Part shown: positions 8,754 to 17,942 of the stretch, piece after piece
How the letters are laid out: each line of letters starts with the position of its first letter
Position numbering within the stretch: the stretch's first letter is position 1
Assembly (NCBI RefSeq): GCF_012979535.1
Contig: NZ_CP053015.1
Coordinates: 620,001-684,000, forward strand
Source: Sphingomonas lacunae
Lineage (GTDB): Bacteria > Pseudomonadota > Alphaproteobacteria > Sphingomonadales > Sphingomonadaceae
DNA length: 64,000 bases
Direction of reading: 5' to 3'
Made by a program: the position numbers and the translations under genes
The notes under the pieces: model-generated
Told to the model about the DNA's origin: nothing
Databases searched by the model: none
The model's input: the letters and a program-made list of their open reading frames with translations, nothing else

Positions 8754-8785
8754 TGCTGCACCGCAACATGCAAGCGGCAAGTGCA
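8754..8785. promoter_or_regulatory. TGC/GCA-rich candidate PhaR-type operator
   Basis: This 32 bp stretch contains TGCTGCA, CCGCA, ATGCA, CGGCA and GTGCA in close succession, 68 bp upstream of phaZ. Alphaproteobacterial PhaR repressors bind TGC-rich DNA upstream of PHA genes. The assignment rests on that resemblance only. Confidence 0.3.
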
Positions 8786-8859
8786 CCCTTGGTATGGACG
8801 TCCCTGTTCGGGTCTGGTCCACGATTGAGTGCTCTGCATGCAACTGCTAGGGCCCGATC

Positions 8860-10680
8860 ATGAGCGAAACAGCCCCCGACGCCTCGCAAAGCAGCGCTGG
8901 CACCAGCTTGCCGCAAGCCACCGCGCCTGCCGCCAAAAAATTGGGCAGCCTGCGCATGGTTTGGACCTATGCCAGCGCCTATCCGGTCCAGATCGCCCTG
9001 GCTCTGCTGGGCCTCACCATGTCTTCCGCGGCAACCCTTGCCATCCCTGCGGGTTTCAAGCTGGTGATCGACCGGGCCTTTGTGACCGGCAACACAGAGA
9101 ACATCGACCGTTACTTCGGCTATCTGTTGCTGATCGTGGTCGTGCTGGCAGCAGCGACGACGTTGCGATTTTATTTCGTTTCATGGCTGGGTGAGCGGAC
9201 AGTGGCCGACATCCGCCGCGCGGTGAACCGCAACCTGCTGCGCCAGTCACCCAGTTTTTTCGAGGAAAACCGGCCTTCCGAAATCGCCAGTCGTATGACG
9301 TCGGACACGTCGATCATCGAAATGGTGGTGGGCACGACCCTGTCAGTGGCGTTGCGCAACATGGTCACCGGGATCGGCGGCATCATCTATCTGTTCACCC
9401 TGTCGCCCAAGATGGCAGCGATGATCATCATCGGCATACCGCTGGCAATCATGCCAATCATGCTGGTCGGTCGCAAATTGCAGACCATTTCCCGTGCCAG
9501 TCAGGACAAGGTGGCAGGCGTAGGCAGCATGACCACTGAAGTGCTGGGGGCAATGAAGATCGTTCAGGGGTTCGGCCAGGAAGCGCGCGAAGGCGAACGT
9601 TTTGCCACGGCGGTGGAAACCACCTTTGCTACTGCCAAACGGCGCATCTCGATCCGTGCCGGCATGACAACAGCCGTCATCTCCATCCTGTTTGGCGGTA
9701 TCATCTGCCTGTTGTGGTATGGCGCCTGGCAGGTCGTGCAAGGAACAATGACCGGGGGCACGCTGGCAGCCTTTGTCCTCACCGGAGGGCTGGTGGCCGG
9801 GGCGTTTGGCGCCCTGACCGAAGTTTACGGCGATCTGGTGCGCGGCGCGGGCGCGGCAAGTCGCCTGTCCGAGTTGCTCCATGCCGAACCCGAGATAAAG
9901 GCTCCGCCGACCCCTGCGGCACTGCCAAACCCATCACGCGGTGAAATGGCTTTCGAGCATGTCGAATTCCGTTATCCATCGCGCCCGGATATGCCCGCGC
10001 TGCATGATTTTTCATTGGCCATCCGACCCAATGAGACAGTAGCGATTGTCGGCCCATCCGGTGCCGGCAAGACTACCCTGTTCCAGTTGGCCCAGCGATT
10101 CTATGATCCGCAGTCTGGCCGGGTTACCCTGGACGGTGTTGATATCCGAGAGACCGATCCGGCAGAGGTCCGCGCAAGAATCGCAATGGTGCCGCAAGAA
10201 ACCGTGGTCTTCGCGGCGACGGCACGGGACAATCTGCGCTATGGTAACTGGTCGGCCAGCGATGCCGAAATATGGGAAGCTGCTGAAGCGGCGAATGCAG
10301 CGGAGTTCTTGCGCAAGCTACCTGTAGGGCTCGACACATTTCTGGGGGAGGCGGGCACACGCCTGTCCGGTGGTCAACGGCAACGGGTAGCCATTGCACG
10401 TGCCCTGCTCCGCAAATCACCGTTATTGCTGCTCGATGAAGCGACCTCCGCTCTTGACGCCGAGAGCGAAAAGCTGGTGCAGGACGCGCTTGACCGGTTG
10501 ATGCACGACCGGACGACAGTTGTCATCGCCCACAGGCTCGCCACGGTGCGCGCCGCAGACCGGATCATCGTCATGGATGATGGACGAATCGTCGAACAGG
10601 GCACGCACGATAGTCTTGTCGCCCAAGGAGGCCTTTACGCCCGGCTGGCGAGCCTCCAGTTCAATGCGATCCCCGCCTAG
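8860..10680 (+). CDS. MsbA-like ABC exporter, fused permease and ATPase
   Basis: A 606 aa half-transporter that should work as a homodimer in the inner membrane. The cytosolic N-terminus (1-35) is followed by six transmembrane helices (about 40-320) and one nucleotide-binding domain. Motifs in order are Walker A GPSGAGKT (near 398), Q-loop VPQETVVF, signature LSGGQRQR (near 502), Walker B LLLLDEATSALD (near 522) and the switch His in VIAHRLATV (near 557). This layout is the lipid A/multidrug (ABCB-like bacterial) subfamily. Helices such as FYFVSWLGERTVADIRRAVN are typical of it. The gene stands alone on its strand, divergent from phaZ, so nothing local indicates the cargo. True MsbA, a lipid exporter or a drug exporter are all possible. 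Confidence 0.9.
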   Translation: MSETAPDASQSSAGTSLPQATAPAAKKLGSLRMVWTYASAYPVQIALALLGLTMSSAATLAIPAGFKLVIDRAFVTGNTENIDRYFGYLLLIVVVLAAATTLRFYFVSWLGERTVADIRRAVNRNLLRQSPSFFEENRPSEIASRMTSDTSIIEMVVGTTLSVALRNMVTGIGGIIYLFTLSPKMAAMIIIGIPLAIMPIMLVGRKLQTISRASQDKVAGVGSMTTEVLGAMKIVQGFGQEAREGERFATAVETTFATAKRRISIRAGMTTAVISILFGGIICLLWYGAWQVVQGTMTGGTLAAFVLTGGLVAGAFGALTEVYGDLVRGAGAASRLSELLHAEPEIKAPPTPAALPNPSRGEMAFEHVEFRYPSRPDMPALHDFSLAIRPNETVAIVGPSGAGKTTLFQLAQRFYDPQSGRVTLDGVDIRETDPAEVRARIAMVPQETVVFAATARDNLRYGNWSASDAEIWEAAEAANAAEFLRKLPVGLDTFLGEAGTRLSGGQRQRVAIARALLRKSPLLLLDEATSALDAESEKLVQDALDRLMHDRTTVVIAHRLATVRAADRIIVMDDGRIVEQGTHDSLVAQGGLYARLASLQFNAIPA

Positions 10681-11855
10681 AAATCCGTCGCAAGTGTGAC
10701 GGCAACTCCGCTACCTGGCGCCGCCTGACCCGCCAGTCTTTGCCGCCAGTCGATTGACAATCGTGGCGCCGCTTGGCCCAAGCGGACGTCTAGGCCGGGG
10801 CCGCCATCCAGCCGCGATACGCCTGGTTGCGCCGCACCCCAGACACCTGCACCCGCAGACAGGCGAATATTCGCCAGGGCCGCCAGTGGCCGGGTAATGC
10901 GAACCGAACCTTCGCCAAAGGCATCCCGTCGCCTGACACCAACAACGCCGGCCGCGCCATAACCATCCAATCGCCAACCATCCGGCAACGGCAGGTCCGA
11001 AACGCCGCCAGAAGCCATGGCCGCAAAGGCCGAGCGAGATTCGCCTCCCATTATCCCATGGCGCCGTTCGACAGCCAACCGGACAGGAATGGCCGGTGCC
11101 GGCTGCCAACTGAGGCCGACCGCCCCCTCAGCCCCATCCATTGACTGACCTGTCGTCGTTAGCCGAACATATATGTCGCCGCCCTGCCCCCGGTCGATCG
11201 TCCGTGCCAATCGGGCACCACCCTGAGAACCACCAAGCATCGCGACTGAACCGAGGGACGGAAGACGACTGCCATAAGATCCGTGACGCAGGGCCAGCCA
11301 AGCGCCCCCCGACCAGCGGTTGACCACACTAGCGGATCGATCACGCAATCTCGGCAAAAGGCCATTGCCCATCATGGCAAGGCGGCCGTCGGCCGCGACG
11401 GCGGGTGCGCCCGATGCCAACGCAGTCCGACTGTGAAACGCCAGCATGAGAGACCTCAACTGGGACCGGCGAGGGGCAGGCGTCGGTTGGTAAGTGGCCG
11501 GGCCAAGGATCGGTTGCCGCTCAGCAGGCATTGGCGGGAGCGCGAGCGGGGAGGAAGGCATCGAGACTCGGTGGCGAGGATCATGACGGATCGGGCGCAC
11601 GGCGAGGCGGACAGTGGTGACCGGTGCAAGCAGACCAGGCGCCGCGAGAGGATCTGTCGACACGAGCTGATGTGCCGGTTGGTCATGAATCTTGGCGAAT
11701 GCATCGGGATAGTGCACAAAGGGCGCAGCCCCTCCCGGCAAGGGCGCGACCGGACGTTGAAACAGTGATCCGGCAAAGGCGATGGTCAATCGTGATCCTG
11801 TCCACAGCAGCAACACCACGGACAACAAAATCAACGGAGGCGAACGGCGGATCAT
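10677..11855 (-). CDS. small outer-membrane beta-barrel protein (NfrA C-terminal-like)
   Basis: The 392 aa product begins with a hydrophobic signal-anchor-like segment (LILLSVVLLLWTGSRLTIAFA, split here as residues 8-28). A low-complexity Pro/Ala linker to about residue 170 follows. The last 200 residues have alternating beta-strand character, for example IYVRLTTTGQSM, GAVGLSWQPAP, PVRLAVERR and GSGVAVTLATDF, and the chain ends in Phe as outer-membrane barrels do. It is coupled by ATGA to the upstream NfrB-like glycosyltransferase. In E. coli, NfrA is a much larger outer-membrane protein with a periplasmic TPR region and a C-terminal barrel. Here only the barrel-like end appears to be present. 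The predicted job is passage of the glycan made by its partner across the outer membrane. Confidence 0.6.
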   Translation of the reverse strand: MIRRSPPLILLSVVLLLWTGSRLTIAFAGSLFQRPVAPLPGGAAPFVHYPDAFAKIHDQPAHQLVSTDPLAAPGLLAPVTTVRLAVRPIRHDPRHRVSMPSSPLALPPMPAERQPILGPATYQPTPAPRRSQLRSLMLAFHSRTALASGAPAVAADGRLAMMGNGLLPRLRDRSASVVNRWSGGAWLALRHGSYGSRLPSLGSVAMLGGSQGGARLARTIDRGQGGDIYVRLTTTGQSMDGAEGAVGLSWQPAPAIPVRLAVERRHGIMGGESRSAFAAMASGGVSDLPLPDGWRLDGYGAAGVVGVRRRDAFGEGSVRITRPLAALANIRLSAGAGVWGAAQPGVSRLDGGPGLDVRLGQAAPRLSIDWRQRLAGQAAPGSGVAVTLATDF

Positions 11856-13246
11856 CTGCGATCAGTCGCCAAGGAAACTGTGGCGGGCCAATCCGGAAAA
11901 TGATGGGTTGTCTTGTCCCAGACAAGCGGTTGTCCACCTAGCCCGCGCCAATGACCCAACAGCGCTCGCCATGCTGTCATGACCAGGATGACATTGCTTA
12001 CAGGCTGGCGAAAAACAGCCATGCACCCCTGTTGCCAGCCGTAAACGCGCCCAGTGAACCAGCCGCGCATTGCCAGTCGCCACACAAGCAGCACAAGGTT
12101 GAAACTGGCAAGCAACCAGGCAAGCGGACCGCCGATAAGCACCTGGGTTCCGCCCATCGCGCCCAGCGCAAAGGCCGCCAACCCGGCAAACATGGCGGTA
12201 TAGGCAGCCAAAGTGGCCACCGCTGCCAGCAAGGCCCGACGGTCACGCCACAGCATCCAACACGAAACAATTGACCGGGCCAAACTGGCCCCGGGCGGCT
12301 TCACCCAGCCGATTCGGCGCCAGCCTTCGAGCGCGTTGCCCCTCAGCCAGCGGGTTTTCTGTCGAACCGCGGCTTCTATCCGTTCGGGGAAATAGGCGCG
12401 CGAGGCGATAAGGCGCCCATCCGCCGCGACGGCGCGTACAAAGTCTGCACGGCCACCAATGGCTGTAAGGCGCATGCCAAGCTCATAATCCTCGGTCAGG
12501 CTATCTGCCGGGAAGGGGCCGTCCCTCCCGGCAAGTTGATCCAGCACATCGACACGAAAGGCGCAGCCTACCCCCGCTGTCGGCAAAGGCGCCCCCAACG
12601 CGGAGCGAATGGCCAGTTCCTTTCCATGCGCTTCAGCGAATTCGTCACAATAGTGGCGGCGTATCCAGTGATTCCCTCGACCCATCAGCGGTATGACCGG
12701 CAGTTGGACAAAGTCGGCAGTGCGGAGCGATTGATCGAGCAGCGGCAAGGCTGCGGGATCGACCATATCCTCTGCATCGTGGATCAGAATGGCGCCCTTG
12801 CGAGCGCGTCCTTGTGCAACATCCTGGCGAAACCGACGCCATAGGGTGTTGAGGCAATCGCCTTTTGTCGTCGGGCCAGGCCGTTCATTGACAACCATGC
12901 GAACACGCCGGTCACGGGCAACGCGTTGGGTGACCGCCTGCATCGTTGCGAAATCATTGGCATAGACCCCGACATAGACGATCAGGCGCGGACTGGGCCA
13001 GGCCAACAGACAATGATCGAGCATCGCCCCGATGACCCGGGATTCAGCCCAGGCTGGAATGAACAGGGCAAAGTCTCTTTGCAGGGGGGAGGCAGGATCG
13101 GGCGCGGCACGCACCGGGTCAGCCAAACCGGCAATATACAGCGTATCAACCGCAACATCGTCGATGCCGAACAAGGCAAAAACAACGGCCGCGAACAGGC
13201 CCAGTTCAAATGCGATCGCTGCGAGGAACAGCGTCAACGCCTCCAT
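11852..13246 (-). CDS. NfrB-like membrane glycosyltransferase (GT2)
   Basis: The start is ATG 13246, with GAGAGG 8 bases upstream; the product has 464 aa. An N-terminal helix (5-25) is followed by a GT2 catalytic domain with IPAWAESRVIG (63-73), TTKGDCLN (126-133), HDAED (156-160, the DxD-type metal site), TEDYELG (251-257, the base) and RQKTRW (295-300, the QxxRW acceptor motif of processive synthases). Several transmembrane helices follow (about 325-420). This fits the NfrB family, whose inner-membrane synthases make and export a polysaccharide and serve, with NfrA, in phage N4 adsorption. E. coli NfrB carries an extra C-terminal cyclic-di-GMP-binding MshEN region; this protein ends soon after the membrane part and appears to lack it. 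The downstream barrel gene overlaps by 4 bp. Confidence 0.8.
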   Translation of the reverse strand: MEALTLFLAAIAFELGLFAAVVFALFGIDDVAVDTLYIAGLADPVRAAPDPASPLQRDFALFIPAWAESRVIGAMLDHCLLAWPSPRLIVYVGVYANDFATMQAVTQRVARDRRVRMVVNERPGPTTKGDCLNTLWRRFRQDVAQGRARKGAILIHDAEDMVDPAALPLLDQSLRTADFVQLPVIPLMGRGNHWIRRHYCDEFAEAHGKELAIRSALGAPLPTAGVGCAFRVDVLDQLAGRDGPFPADSLTEDYELGMRLTAIGGRADFVRAVAADGRLIASRAYFPERIEAAVRQKTRWLRGNALEGWRRIGWVKPPGASLARSIVSCWMLWRDRRALLAAVATLAAYTAMFAGLAAFALGAMGGTQVLIGGPLAWLLASFNLVLLVWRLAMRGWFTGRVYGWQQGCMAVFRQPVSNVILVMTAWRALLGHWRGLGGQPLVWDKTTHHFPDWPATVSLATDRR

Positions 13247-13308
13247 CACGGGTGCCTCTCGACAAGGACCGGTTTGCAACCGATCCGGCCAGAATTTTCC
13301 CGAGATAT

Positions 13309-13352
13309 GTCGCTTTCATACAATTTCGCATCCGAAATGGCAAGAAAGCGAC
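13309..13352. promoter_or_regulatory. nested inverted repeat upstream of nhaA
   Basis: Outer arms GTCGCTTTC (13309-13317) and GAAAGCGAC (13344-13352) match perfectly. Inside, ATTTCG (13323-13328) and CGAAAT (13333-13338) match around the loop CATC, and the spacers are symmetric at 5 bases each. It sits between the divergent glycosyltransferase and nhaA genes, about 63 bp from both starts. It could be a composite operator or a structured leader. Confidence 0.55.
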
Positions 13353-13415
13353 GAACGACCGTTGCGATGCACTTGGCGGGTTTGCCAAATCATGCTGCCT
13401 GTATAGAAAAGAGTC

Positions 13416-14702
13416 ATGACCCAGACCAAAGCCAATACCGCACATTCCCGGTCCGCATTGCGGGCGTTTTTAGAAAGCGAAGCCGCCGGCGGGATCATCT
13501 TGATCGGTGCGGCGATAATGGCGATGATCATCGCCAATTCGCCGTTCAGCCAAGGTTATCATGATTTGCTGCACAGTCCGGTGAGCCCCGCCCTCACCGA
13601 GAAACTGGGGCCGATGACCGCCCATCTGTGGATCAATGATGGGCTGATGGCGATTTTCTTTCTGTTCGTCGGGCTGGAGATCAAGCGCGAACTGGTTGAC
13701 GGGCGACTGTCCAACTGGGCACAACGGCGATTGCCGGTTGTTGCAGCCGCCGGCGGCATGATCATACCTGCCCTGGTTTATCTCGCCTTTGTTTTTGGCG
13801 ACGCCCAATTGACCAGCGGCTGGGCCATCCCGGCAGCCACTGACATTGCCTTTGCCATCGGCGTTCTTGCCCTGCTCGGCAGTCGTGCCCCGACCTCGTT
13901 GAAGCTGTTCCTGGTCACGGTTGCGATCGTTGACGATATGGGCGCCGTTGCGATCATCGCGCTTTTCTATACCAAGGGCCTGAACCTCGCGGCACTGGCG
14001 GCGGCGGCACTGGTGCTGGCGGTCATGTTCGGGCTTAATCGGGCAGGGGTGCGGCAGTTGTGGCCCTATCTGATCGCAGCCGTCCTGCTATGGTATGCGG
14101 TCCTGCTTTCCGGGGTCCATGCAACCATCGCAGGGGTACTGGCAGCGTTTACGATACCGATCATCGTGACGCCGGGAGCACCGGATTCCGCAGACAGTCC
14201 GCTGCACCGGCTGGAGCACGCGCTTGCCGGACCGGTCGCATTTTTCATCGTACCGCTGTTCGGATTTGCCAACGCCGGCGTCAACCTATCGGGTATCAGC
14301 CTGTCGGACATGCTGGCGCCGATGCCGCTGGGGATCGCCATGGGCCTGTTCCTTGGCAAACAGTTAGGCATTTCGGCGGCGGTTTGGGTCGCGGTAAAGA
14401 GCGGCTTTGCCGCCAAGCCGCGCGGTGCAACCTGGTTGCAAATATACGGTGTCGCCCTGCTCTGTGGCATCGGCTTTACCATGAGCCTGTTCATTGGCGG
14501 TCTGGCCTTTTCCGACCCGCACCTGGTTGATGAGGCCAAGTTGGGCACCTTGTCCGGTTCGGTGCTGGCTGCTGTCTGTGGTTATCTGGTTCTGAAATTC
14601 GCTCCTCTGCATCCCGATCATCAGCGCGAGGAGCAAGAGGTGTCAGAGGAAATCGCGCGAGACGGCGACGTCTCCGACTGGTCAGACGAGGCCGGGCGAT
14701 GA
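13416..14702 (+). CDS. nhaA: Na+/H+ antiporter NhaA
   Basis: A 428 aa inner-membrane antiporter that expels Na+ (or Li+) in exchange for protons and protects the cell at high salt or alkaline pH. Family signatures are present in order: SEAAGGIILIGAA (21-33), LWINDGLMAIFFLFVGLEIKRE (71-92, split), SGWAIPAATDIAFAIG, and the ion-binding pair in VAIVDDMGA (Asp173-Asp174, equivalent to E. coli Asp163-Asp164). The C-terminal IGFTMSLFIGGLAF is also typical. The length is that of the family with a hydrophilic tail of about 25 residues. A weak TATAGA element at 13402-13407 lies just before the start. The stop overlaps the DUF885 gene as ATGA, so the two are likely co-transcribed. Confidence 0.95.
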   Translation: MTQTKANTAHSRSALRAFLESEAAGGIILIGAAIMAMIIANSPFSQGYHDLLHSPVSPALTEKLGPMTAHLWINDGLMAIFFLFVGLEIKRELVDGRLSNWAQRRLPVVAAAGGMIIPALVYLAFVFGDAQLTSGWAIPAATDIAFAIGVLALLGSRAPTSLKLFLVTVAIVDDMGAVAIIALFYTKGLNLAALAAAALVLAVMFGLNRAGVRQLWPYLIAAVLLWYAVLLSGVHATIAGVLAAFTIPIIVTPGAPDSADSPLHRLEHALAGPVAFFIVPLFGFANAGVNLSGISLSDMLAPMPLGIAMGLFLGKQLGISAAVWVAVKSGFAAKPRGATWLQIYGVALLCGIGFTMSLFIGGLAFSDPHLVDEAKLGTLSGSVLAAVCGYLVLKFAPLHPDHQREEQEVSEEIARDGDVSDWSDEAGR

Positions 14703-16093
14703 TCCGCCGGCTTGTCTCGACAGCTGCCGCGGCATTGTTGCTGGGCGGTTGCACTCAGTCAGCCGCGCCTGTTGTTACACCAGCATCATTTGACACGCCT
14801 TCGCAGTGGCCGACCACAGAACAAGCGATTGCCAGCCTGACCAACGCCTATCTGCGCCTGACACTGGAAGCCGGGACGCATGAGGCGGAGTATGTGGATG
14901 CCTATTATGGGCCGCCGGAGCTTCGCGAAAGGGCAGTTGCTCGGCCCCGCAGCCGAGCCGCCCTGGAGGGTGAGGCACGGGCGATGGTTTTGGTGATCGA
15001 CAATCTCTTGCAGCAACCAGACCTTGCAGCCCGTTCCCCGGAGCCAGACTATAGTGATCGCCGGCGATTGCTGGCACTGCGCGGGATGCTGGTGGCCGCC
15101 GAAACCCGGCTGAAGATGATTGGCGGCGAACGCTTCCGCTTTGCGGATGAGGCGCGGGGTCAATTTGGCGTCGAGGTAACCACCCGGCCGCTGTCCGACT
15201 TTGACGCGATATTGGCACGGCTGGACACGTTAATCCCCGGCGACGGACCGCTTGCGGCGCGCGTTGATGCATTCAACGAACGCTATGTCATCCCGGCTGA
15301 CCGGCTGCGTCCGGTATTTGATGCGGCGATTGCAGAATGCCGACGCCGGACGATGGCGCATATGACGCTGCCCGAGGGGGAGAGCTTCACCATGGCCTTT
15401 GTCACCGACAAGCCATGGTCGGGCTATAACTATTATCTCGGCAATTATCAGAGCCGCATCGAGATCAACACCGACCTGCCGATCCGCATCAGCCGCGCTG
15501 TCGATCTGGGCTGTCACGAAGGCTATCCCGGCCACCATGTGCTCAACCTCATGGTCGAAAGCCGGATGGCGCGGGGCGGGGCGACGGCCAATGGCCGACC
15601 CGGTGCGCCTTGGATCGAGTATACGGTCAATCCGCTCTACAGCCCGACCAGCGTGCTGTCGGAAGGCAGCGCCAACTATGGCATCGACCTCGCCTTTCCG
15701 GGGCCGGAGCGATTGGCGTTTGAGCGCGATGTCCTCTACCCGCTGGCTGGCCTCGACCCGTCAACCGCCGAGGCTTTCTGGCGGGTGCAGCAGGCGACCG
15801 AGGCTCTGGGCGGGGCGCGGCTGACTATTGCCCGCATGTATCTGGATGGCGAGATAGACCGCGCACGGGCGGTCGAACTGACCCAGCGCTACCTGTTGCT
15901 GTCCCCGGCGCGGGCCGAACAATCTGTCGGTTTTACAGATCATTACCGCAGCTATGTGCTCAACTACGGCTGGGGCAAGGATCTGGTCCGGCAGTATATT
16001 GAGCGCGGCCAGCCCGACGATGCGACCCGTTGGCGGCGGATGGAGCATATTCTCTCCGAACCGACACTACCGACTGACTTGATGGCTCCCTGA
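14699..16093 (+). CDS. DUF885-family lipoprotein, probable zinc peptidase-like protein
   Basis: The 464 aa product begins with a short lipoprotein signal peptide ending LLLGGC (lipobox; Cys at about residue 19), so it should be membrane-anchored in the periplasm. The DUF885 domain fills the rest. It carries the conserved cluster HEGYPGHH (273-280), which looks like a metal-binding HExxxHH variant, and a later SEGSANYGIDLAF segment typical of the family. Members are often described as putative peptidases, but the substrate is generally unknown. It overlaps nhaA by 4 bp. A strong bidirectional terminator follows at 16154-16192. Confidence 0.8.
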   Translation: MIRRLVSTAAAALLLGGCTQSAAPVVTPASFDTPSQWPTTEQAIASLTNAYLRLTLEAGTHEAEYVDAYYGPPELRERAVARPRSRAALEGEARAMVLVIDNLLQQPDLAARSPEPDYSDRRRLLALRGMLVAAETRLKMIGGERFRFADEARGQFGVEVTTRPLSDFDAILARLDTLIPGDGPLAARVDAFNERYVIPADRLRPVFDAAIAECRRRTMAHMTLPEGESFTMAFVTDKPWSGYNYYLGNYQSRIEINTDLPIRISRAVDLGCHEGYPGHHVLNLMVESRMARGGATANGRPGAPWIEYTVNPLYSPTSVLSEGSANYGIDLAFPGPERLAFERDVLYPLAGLDPSTAEAFWRVQQATEALGGARLTIARMYLDGEIDRARAVELTQRYLLLSPARAEQSVGFTDHYRSYVLNYGWGKDLVRQYIERGQPDDATRWRRMEHILSEPTLPTDLMAP

Positions 16094-16153
16094 GGCCATG
16101 TGACACGGTCGGAGCCGAATGCAGACCCATCATTCGGCCACTATCCCGCAACG

Positions 16154-16192
16154 AAAAGGCCGGACGTTCCATGGGGAACGCCCGGCCTTTTT
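16154..16192. terminator. bidirectional rho-independent terminator
   Basis: AAAAGGCCGG (16154-16163) pairs with CCGGCCTTTT across a near-perfect stem extended by CGTTCC/GGAACG, with an ATGG tetraloop. An A-run on one side and a T-run on the other allow termination of both the DUF885 gene (+) and etfA (-). Confidence 0.85.
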
Positions 16193-16218
16193 GCGAGCCT
16201 GCCTGACGGCGCGAAGCG

Positions 16219-17151
16219 TCAGAGCTTGCCGGTCAGTTCGGGGACAAGGTTGAAGAGATCACCGACCAGACCAAGGTCTGCCACCTGGAAGATGGGGGCG
16301 TCTTCATCCTTGTTGATCGCAATGATCGTCTTGGAATCCTTCATGCCGGCAAGGTGCTGGATCGCGCCCGAGATGCCGACGGCGATATAGACTTCCGGCG
16401 CGACGATCTTGCCGGTCTGGCCGACCTGATAGTCGTTGGGGACATAGCCGGCATCGACCGCGGCGCGGCTGGCGCCGACGCCTGCGCCGAGCTTGTCGGC
16501 CAGCGGCACGATGACTTCCTCGAACTTTTCAGCCGAGCCCAGCGCACGACCGCCCGAGACGATGATCTTGGCCGAGGTGAGTTCCGGACGTTCGGACTTG
16601 GCGATCTCCTCGCCAACGAACTGGGTCACGCCGGTGTCGCCGGTGGAGGCGACGGCTTCCACCGTGCCGCTGCCACCTTCGCGCGCCGCCTTGTCAAAGG
16701 CCGTACCGCGCACGGTGACAACCAGCTTGGCGTCAGAGCTTTCGACAGTGGCGATGGCGTTGCCTGCGTAAATCGGGCGGGTGAAGGTCTTCGGGCCTTC
16801 AACCGAGAGGATTTCGCTGACCTGCATGACATCGAGCAGAGCGGCGACACGTGGCGCAATGTTCTTGCCAGATGTGGTGGCAGGCGCGACGAACGCATCA
16901 TGGCTGTCCATCAGACCCGCAACCAACGGCGCAACATTTTCCGCCAAGCCGTTGGCGTAGGCAGCATCATCGGCAACATGCACCTTGCCGACGCCAGCGA
17001 TCTTGGCCGCGGCATCAGCGACAGCACCCACACCCTGGCCAGCAACCAGCAGGTGGACTTCGCCCAACTTTGAGGCGGCAGTGATGGCGGAAAGGGTGGC
17101 GTCCTTGACGGCGGCGCCGTCATGTTCGACCCAAACGAGAGTCTTGGTCAT
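16219..17151 (-). CDS. etfA: electron transfer flavoprotein, alpha subunit
   Basis: The 310 aa subunit pairs with EtfB to carry electrons from acyl-CoA dehydrogenases to ETF:quinone oxidoreductase. The start is ATG 17151, two bases from the end of etfB. The N-terminal domain begins [12 protein letters not shown]. The C-terminal FAD-binding domain shows the family consensus in [28 protein letters not shown] and [19 protein letters not shown], followed by [16 protein letters not shown] and a terminal [10 protein letters not shown]. All FAD contacts recognisable by eye are intact. It ends before the strong terminator at 16154-16192. The three acyl-CoA dehydrogenases in this window would be its electron donors. 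Confidence 0.96.
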   Translation of the reverse strand: MTKTLVWVEHDGAAVKDATLSAITAASKLGEVHLLVAGQGVGAVADAAAKIAGVGKVHVADDAAYANGLAENVAPLVAGLMDSHDAFVAPATTSGKNIAPRVAALLDVMQVSEILSVEGPKTFTRPIYAGNAIATVESSDAKLVVTVRGTAFDKAAREGGSGTVEAVASTGDTGVTQFVGEEIAKSERPELTSAKIIVSGGRALGSAEKFEEVIVPLADKLGAGVGASRAAVDAGYVPNDYQVGQTGKIVAPEVYIAVGISGAIQHLAGMKDSKTIIAINKDEDAPIFQVADLGLVGDLFNLVPELTGKL

Positions 17152-17152
17152 G

Positions 17153-17905
17153 TCAGGCAACTCCCATCGCTTTGAGCTTTTCAACCAGCGTATCAACATC
17201 GGGCACCTTGATGCCGGCGCTGCGCTGAGCGGGCTCGGTAACCTTCAGGGTCTTGAGCCGCGGCGCCACATCCACGCCGAAATCAGCAGGCGATTTGGTC
17301 GCCAGCGGCTTTGACTTGGCCTTCATGATATTGGGCAGCGACGGATAGCGCGGCTCGTTGAGACGCAGATCGGTGGTGATGATGGCGGGCAGGCTGACGT
17401 TGACAGTCTGGAGACCGCCGTCGATTTCGCGCTTCACGGTCGCCTTGCCACCATCGACCGAAACCTCGTTGGCAAAGGTCGCCTGACCCCAGCCGGTGAG
17501 GGCACCGAGCATCTGGCCAGTCTGGTTGCTGTCATCGTCGATCGCCTGCTTGCCAAGGATGACAAGCTGCGGCGCTTCTTCGTCGGCAATCGCCTTCAAA
17601 AGCTTGGCAACCGCCAGCGGCTCAACTTCTACGCCATCGTCAACCTGGACGAGAATGGCGCGGTCAGCACCCATGGCGAGTGCAGTGCGGAGCGTTTCCT
17701 GCGCCTTGGCCGGGCCGATGCTGGCGACGACGATCTCTGTCGCAACGCCCTTTTCCTTGAGACGGATCGCTTCTTCGACAGCGATTTCATCAAAGGGGTT
17801 CATCGACATTTTGACATTGGCGAGATCAACGCCCGTGCCGTCCGACTTGACGCGGGGTTTGACGTTGTAATCGAGCACCCGCTTGACGGGGACGAGGATC
17901 TTCAT
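17153..17905 (-). CDS. etfB: electron transfer flavoprotein, beta subunit
   Basis: The 250 aa AMP-binding subunit of ETF. ATG 17905 is chosen because AGGGAG lies about 8 bases upstream and the protein then begins [16 protein letters not shown], the usual EtfB start. Other family features are [19 protein letters not shown] (split), [26 protein letters not shown] (split) and the recognition-loop region [18 protein letters not shown], containing the conserved Leu and Lys. It is immediately followed by etfA. The leader contains two overlapping LiuR-like boxes at 17943-17964, 38 bp before the start. That suggests control by a regulator of branched-chain amino acid or fatty-acid catabolism. Confidence 0.96.
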   Translation of the reverse strand: MKILVPVKRVLDYNVKPRVKSDGTGVDLANVKMSMNPFDEIAVEEAIRLKEKGVATEIVVASIGPAKAQETLRTALAMGADRAILVQVDDGVEVEPLAVAKLLKAIADEEAPQLVILGKQAIDDDSNQTGQMLGALTGWGQATFANEVSVDGGKATVKREIDGGLQTVNVSLPAIITTDLRLNEPRYPSLPNIMKAKSKPLATKSPADFGVDVAPRLKTLKVTEPAQRSAGIKVPDVDTLVEKLKAMGVA

Positions 17906-17942
17906 GGGTACACTCCCTGATGATTCAATGGACCGCAACTAG

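Noticed and set aside
13382-13407. A sigma-70 promoter immediately before nhaA
   Set aside because: A TATAGA-like -10 is present but the possible -35 has a spacer of only about 15 bases and poor match, so I did not list it as a feature.
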